Positions 5,768-8,628 of a DNA stretch of 8,628 nucleotides are shown here, piece by piece. The notes beneath the pieces are model-generated. The model saw only the letters and a list, made by a program, of their open reading frames with translations. It did not search any database and had not been told where the DNA came from. The translations under genes were made by a program, and so were the position numbers. Source of the stretch: Acidobacteriota bacterium (GTDB lineage Bacteria; Acidobacteriota; Blastocatellia; Pyrinomonadales; Pyrinomonadaceae); the NCBI GenBank assembly GCA_024640445.1, contig JAHEEZ010000154.1:1-8628 (forward strand), in the 5' to 3' direction. Numbering within the stretch: position 1 is the stretch's first letter; every line of letters begins with the position of its first letter.

Positions 5768-5853
5768 CCTTCCGCAGGTCCGCTTTTCGCACAGTGGACG
5801 TGCGAACCCGGCCGCTTCCCGCATGGGATCCGGCGGAAACCGCGGACGGAAGG
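5768..5853 (+). ncRNA. Candidate structured leader RNA of pstS (multibranch fold)
   Basis: CCTTCCG (5768-5774) pairs with CGGAAGG (5847-5853), and TCCGC (5779-5783) with GCGGA (5842-5846), leaving a four-base bulge CAGG (5775-5778). Enclosed are a perfect 7-bp hairpin TTCGCAC/GTGCGAA (5786-5792 with 5800-5806, loop AGTGGAC) and a second hairpin at 5811-5834 (GCCG with CGGC, a 2x2 internal loop, TCCC with GGGA, loop GCAT). The fold ends 10 bases before AGGAG (5864-5868), the first SD-like motif of pstS. I do not recognise it as a known riboswitch. The rest of the 5552-5883 gap shows only the repeat array and weak -10-like TTTAAT at 5730 and 5758. Confidence 0.4.
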
Positions 5854-5883
5854 AAGTGAGATCAGGAGAATCAGGAATCTATT

Positions 5884-6996
5884 ATGAGACATTTCAGAAA
5901 CACTTTGTTAGGCATTGGTTTGGCGGCAATCGCGATTGTCGGTTTTGGCTGCAGCGGCGCGCCGATCGGCGATTCGAACGGAAGTTCGGGAGACGGTTCT
6001 GGCAACATAGGGCTGCAAGGTTCGGGCGCGAGTTTCCCAAAACCCATATATGAGAAATGGGTGAACGAATATCAGAAGATCAATCCCAAGATAAGGATCG
6101 ACTACCAGTCGACGGGATCGGGTGCCGGACAGAAAGCCATCCTGTCGCGTACCGTGGATTTTGGCGCCTCCGACGACCCGATGAAGGACGAAGACCTTGC
6201 AAAGGCCGACAGCGACCTTATTCATATTCCGACAGTTCTTGGCGCGGTCGTGATGACATACAATCTCGAAGGCGTCGACAAGCCGCTAAATCTGACGGCT
6301 GAGACGATCGCCGGCATTTATCTGGGCGAGATCAAGAAATGGAACGACGCGAAACTGAAAGCGGACAATCCCGACGTTAATTTGCCGGATGCCGAAATAA
6401 CACCGGTCTATCGTGCGGATTCAAGCGGAACTACCGCTGTGTTCACTGACTATCTTGCGAAAACCGTCCCCGCGTTCAAAGACAAGATCGGCGCCAGTAA
6501 ACAGCCCAACTGGGCGAAGGGTGTCGGTATCGGGGCGCCTCGCAATGACGGCGTAATGGGTCAGGTGAAGCAGACCCCCAACACGATCGGCTATGTCGAG
6601 ATCGCATTCGCAAAGGCCAACAATCTGCCGACCGCATTGATCAAGAACAAGGCAGGAAAGTTCGTTGAAGCTTCGATCGAGAATGTATCGGCGGCCGCCG
6701 CCGGAACCGCGTCGGAGATGCCTGAAGACATGAGGCTCAAGATAACCAACGCGGATGGTGACAGCGCCTACCCGATTTCGAGTTATACTTACATTCTCGT
6801 TTATAAGGAACAGAAGGACGCGGTGAAAGGCAAGGCCCTTGCGGACTTTCTGTGGTGGGCTGTCCACGACGGATCCAAGTACGCCAACGACCTGCATTAC
6901 GCCCCACTTCCTGAAGAGGTTGTGAAGAAGGTTGAAGCGAAGATCGGAATGATAACAGCCGACGGCAAACCGCTTCACCAGGGCTCGGAGAAATAA
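5884..6996 (+). CDS. pstS: Phosphate ABC transporter, phosphate-binding protein PstS (probable lipoprotein)
   Basis: PstS captures inorganic phosphate outside the inner membrane and delivers it to PstC/PstA. The 370-residue protein has a lipoprotein-type signal peptide ending in GFGC with Cys23, then a flexible Ser/Gly-rich tether (24-41). The mature domain shows the family motifs GSGASFPKPIYEKWV (46-60), STGSGAGQKAI (76-86), DFGASDDPM (92-100) and YRADSSGTTAVF (176-187), whose Ser, Thr, Arg and Asp side chains bind phosphate. Length is normal. The start at ATG 5884 is supported by AGGA seven bases upstream and AGGAG fifteen bases upstream. The gene ends in tandem stops (TAATAA), six bases before pstC. 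A Pho-box-like array and a candidate structured leader lie upstream, so control by phosphate is likely. The lipobox is weak (Gly at -3), so plain periplasmic export is the alternative. Confidence 0.95.
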   Translation: MRHFRNTLLGIGLAAIAIVGFGCSGAPIGDSNGSSGDGSGNIGLQGSGASFPKPIYEKWVNEYQKINPKIRIDYQSTGSGAGQKAILSRTVDFGASDDPMKDEDLAKADSDLIHIPTVLGAVVMTYNLEGVDKPLNLTAETIAGIYLGEIKKWNDAKLKADNPDVNLPDAEITPVYRADSSGTTAVFTDYLAKTVPAFKDKIGASKQPNWAKGVGIGAPRNDGVMGQVKQTPNTIGYVEIAFAKANNLPTALIKNKAGKFVEASIENVSAAAAGTASEMPEDMRLKITNADGDSAYPISSYTYILVYKEQKDAVKGKALADFLWWAVHDGSKYANDLHYAPLPEEVVKKVEAKIGMITADGKPLHQGSEK

Positions 6997-7002
6997 TAAG
7001 CA

Positions 7003-7932
7003 TTGGCAAAGACCGGAACACTCGGAGACAAGATATTCCGCAGCATCCTTGTGGTTTTCGCGGCTACGATCATCTTGATCGTGGCCGCGATGATCGTGAT
7101 GATGGTGTGGAATTCCCTGCCTTCGATCTCGCGTTTCGGCCTTGGTTTTCTGACCGGCCGATCATGGCAACCGGCTTCGGATATTTACGGGGCACTGCCG
7201 TTCATTTACGGGACCATCGTTTCTTCGCTTATTGCACTTGTGATCGCGGTCCCGATCTCGCTCGGGATCGCGATCTTTCTTGTTGAGCAGGCCCCGAAGA
7301 GCGTAGCCTCGCCGATCGCTTTTATGGTCGAGCTTCTTGCTGCCATTCCTTCGGTCGTTTACGGCCTTTGGGGCATTTTCGTACTCGCGCCATTTATCAG
7401 AAATTATCTCGGAGTGTTCCTCCAGGATTATTTTGGCTGGCTGCCATTCTTCCAGGGCCGACTCACCGGAATCGGCATGCTTACCGGCGGGGTTATCATG
7501 GCGATAATGGTGACTCCAATCATCACCGCCGTCGTGCGCGACGTTCTTGAGGTCGTGCCGACAACCCAACGAGAAGCAGCGCTGGCGCTTGGCGCGACAA
7601 AATGGGAAACCACGCTTATCGTCTTGAAGAACGCCTCCTCGGGAATTGCAGGAGCGGTTGTTTTGGGGCTGGGCCGTGCGCTTGGAGAAACGATGGCAGT
7701 GACGATGGTGATCGGAAACGCGCCGCAAATCTCGCCATCGCTGTTTGAGCCTGCCTACACGATCGCTTCGGTGCTGGCGGCGAATTTCGCCGAGGCGACT
7801 GACAAACTTTATCTCAGCGCTCTTATCGAGATGGGCCTGGTTCTGTTCTTGGTGACTTTCGTGGTAAACGCGTTTGCGAAAGTCCTTGTGATGGGTGTCG
7901 CCAGGGGAACGAACGCGGCGAAGCAGACTTAG
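7003..7932 (+). CDS. pstC: Phosphate ABC transporter permease PstC
   Basis: This is a 309-residue inner-membrane subunit that forms the phosphate channel with PstA and is driven by the ATPase PstB. Hydrophobic segments lie at about 15-36, 65-93, 104-133, 154-177, 212-237 and 270-296, the six spans expected. The cytoplasmic EAA loop that contacts PstB is REAALALGATKWETTLIVLK (190-209). GLGRALGET (222-230) carries the conserved Arg225 and Glu229 of the PstC permease core. The start must be TTG 7003: this frame continues from pstS and is closed by the second pstS stop (TAA 6997-6999), and the next ATG is Met30 inside the first span. GGAG at 6987-6990 lies 12 bases upstream. The six-base gap to pstS and four-base gap to pstA show an operon with probable translational coupling. 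Confidence 0.95.
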   Translation: MAKTGTLGDKIFRSILVVFAATIILIVAAMIVMMVWNSLPSISRFGLGFLTGRSWQPASDIYGALPFIYGTIVSSLIALVIAVPISLGIAIFLVEQAPKSVASPIAFMVELLAAIPSVVYGLWGIFVLAPFIRNYLGVFLQDYFGWLPFFQGRLTGIGMLTGGVIMAIMVTPIITAVVRDVLEVVPTTQREAALALGATKWETTLIVLKNASSGIAGAVVLGLGRALGETMAVTMVIGNAPQISPSLFEPAYTIASVLAANFAEATDKLYLSALIEMGLVLFLVTFVVNAFAKVLVMGVARGTNAAKQT

Positions 7933-7936
7933 AGAG

Positions 7937-8628
7937 ATGGACGAGAGAAAGGTACACGGACGCAGAAAACTGCTCAGCTCGGTCATGACGCTGACGACGG
8001 CGTTGTGCGCGATCGTCGCCATTTCACTTCTCGTCATCATCCTTGGTTACATTGCCGTACGGGGCTTCTCTTCCCTGAACCTGGAATTCCTTACCGACAC
8101 ACCGAAACCGGTTGGCGAGGGGGGCGGTATCGGAAACGCCATACTCGGTTCGGCGCTCATGACGCTGCTGGCGACCGCGATCGGCCTGCCGATAGGAATA
8201 GGCGCCGGAGTGTATCTCGCCGAATTCGGGGACAATCTTTTCGGAAACACGGTTCGTTTCCTTTCAGATACCCTGATCGGCGTTCCGTCGATAATCGTCG
8301 GAATATTCGTCTACACGATCGTCGTTCTGCCTATGACCCGACAGTCGGGATTCGCAGGGGCGTTGTCGCTGGCGATAATAATGATCCCGATCGTTGCGAG
8401 AACAACCGAGGAAATGATCAGGCTTGTGCCGCACTCGATGCGGGAAGGTGCGCTCGCGCTTGGGGCGCCGCAGTGGCGGGTTACCTGGAACATAGTTATG
8501 CCGGCAGCGGCTTCGGGGATCGCAACCGGCGCGATGCTGTCGATCGCAAGGATCTCCGGCGAGACCGCGCCTCTGCTTTTCACAGCGCTTAACAGCCGTT
8601 TTTACAATTATTTCTATGATCAACCTCC
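7937..8628 (+). CDS. pstA: Phosphate ABC transporter permease PstA, 3' end cut by the window edge
   Basis: This is the second permease of the Pst complex, partner of PstC in the inner membrane. About 230 residues are present; full-length PstA proteins are usually about 280-300. After a basic tail (MDERKVHGRRK), hydrophobic segments lie at about 17-41, 66-94, 108-132 and 139-155. The EAA loop REGALALGAPQWRVTWN is at 169-185, and ARISGETAPLLF (204-215) contains the conserved Arg205 and Glu209. ATG 7937 follows the pstC stop by four bases, and the preceding GAGAG is a poor ribosome site. ATG 7985 (Met17) is an in-frame alternative just before the first span, but the basic tail fits a cytoplasmic N-terminus. 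pstB, and often phoU, would be expected downstream. Confidence 0.94.
   Translation, partial: MDERKVHGRRKLLSSVMTLTTALCAIVAISLLVIILGYIAVRGFSSLNLEFLTDTPKPVGEGGGIGNAILGSALMTLLATAIGLPIGIGAGVYLAEFGDNLFGNTVRFLSDTLIGVPSIIVGIFVYTIVVLPMTRQSGFAGALSLAIIMIPIVARTTEEMIRLVPHSMREGALALGAPQWRVTWNIVMPAAASGIATGAMLSIARISGETAPLLFTALNSRFYNYFYDQP

Noticed and set aside
7162..8040. 292-residue minus-strand ORF across pstC and pstA
   Set aside because: Arg/His/Asp-rich antisense of two clear permease genes; no domain.

Overview
This window reads as chromosomal DNA of a diderm bacterium with moderately high GC (by eye about 55%). It has compact, mostly housekeeping genes and no mobile element, CRISPR array, tRNA or rRNA. 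The combination of a lipoprotein-type PstS, an exported M48 metalloprotease with its own C-terminal domain, a secreted D-aminoacylase-like amidohydrolase and weak ribosome binding sites reminds me of Acidobacteriota (Blastocatellia-like). That placement is an impression, not a demonstration.

Layout. Bases 1-1003 (minus) hold the N-terminal two thirds or so of an exported N-acyl-D-amino-acid deacylase family amidohydrolase that runs off the left edge. It diverges from fabG (1115-1867, plus), the 3-oxoacyl-ACP reductase of fatty acid synthesis. A strong intrinsic terminator follows fabG, and its T-run touches the start codon of a rhomboid intramembrane protease gene (1945-2970). trmB (3010-3651, tRNA m7G46 methyltransferase) follows 39 bases later. 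trmB converges on an exported M48 zinc metalloprotease (3730-5142, minus). A large hairpin between the two ends is shaped as a terminator for the protease transcript, and its T-run lies inside the last codons of trmB. A small acidic protein of unknown function (5348-5551, minus) follows. The right end is the phosphate-specific ABC transporter: pstS (5884-6996), pstC (7003-7932) and pstA (7937 to the edge). pstB and phoU would be expected just beyond.

Regulatory content is the most interesting part. The 332-base gap between the small gene and pstS contains three direct repeats of ATGTTA with an exact 11-base period. This is the architecture of PhoB/PhoP-type phosphate boxes. Read on the minus strand they are TTAACA-type repeats, and one serves as the -35 of a good promoter (TTAACA-18-TATAAG) pointing at the small gene. 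So the small gene, and not only pst, may be phosphate-controlled. Between the repeats and pstS, bases 5768-5853 can fold into a closed multibranch RNA (an outer stem of 7+5 bp enclosing two hairpins), ending about 10 bases before the SD-like motifs of pstS. This is a candidate cis-regulatory leader. Other regulatory points are a possible leaderless promoter with a palindromic operator in front of the amidohydrolase, a -10 box inside the loop of the fabG terminator, and a stem-loop directly before the Shine-Dalgarno of the M48 gene.
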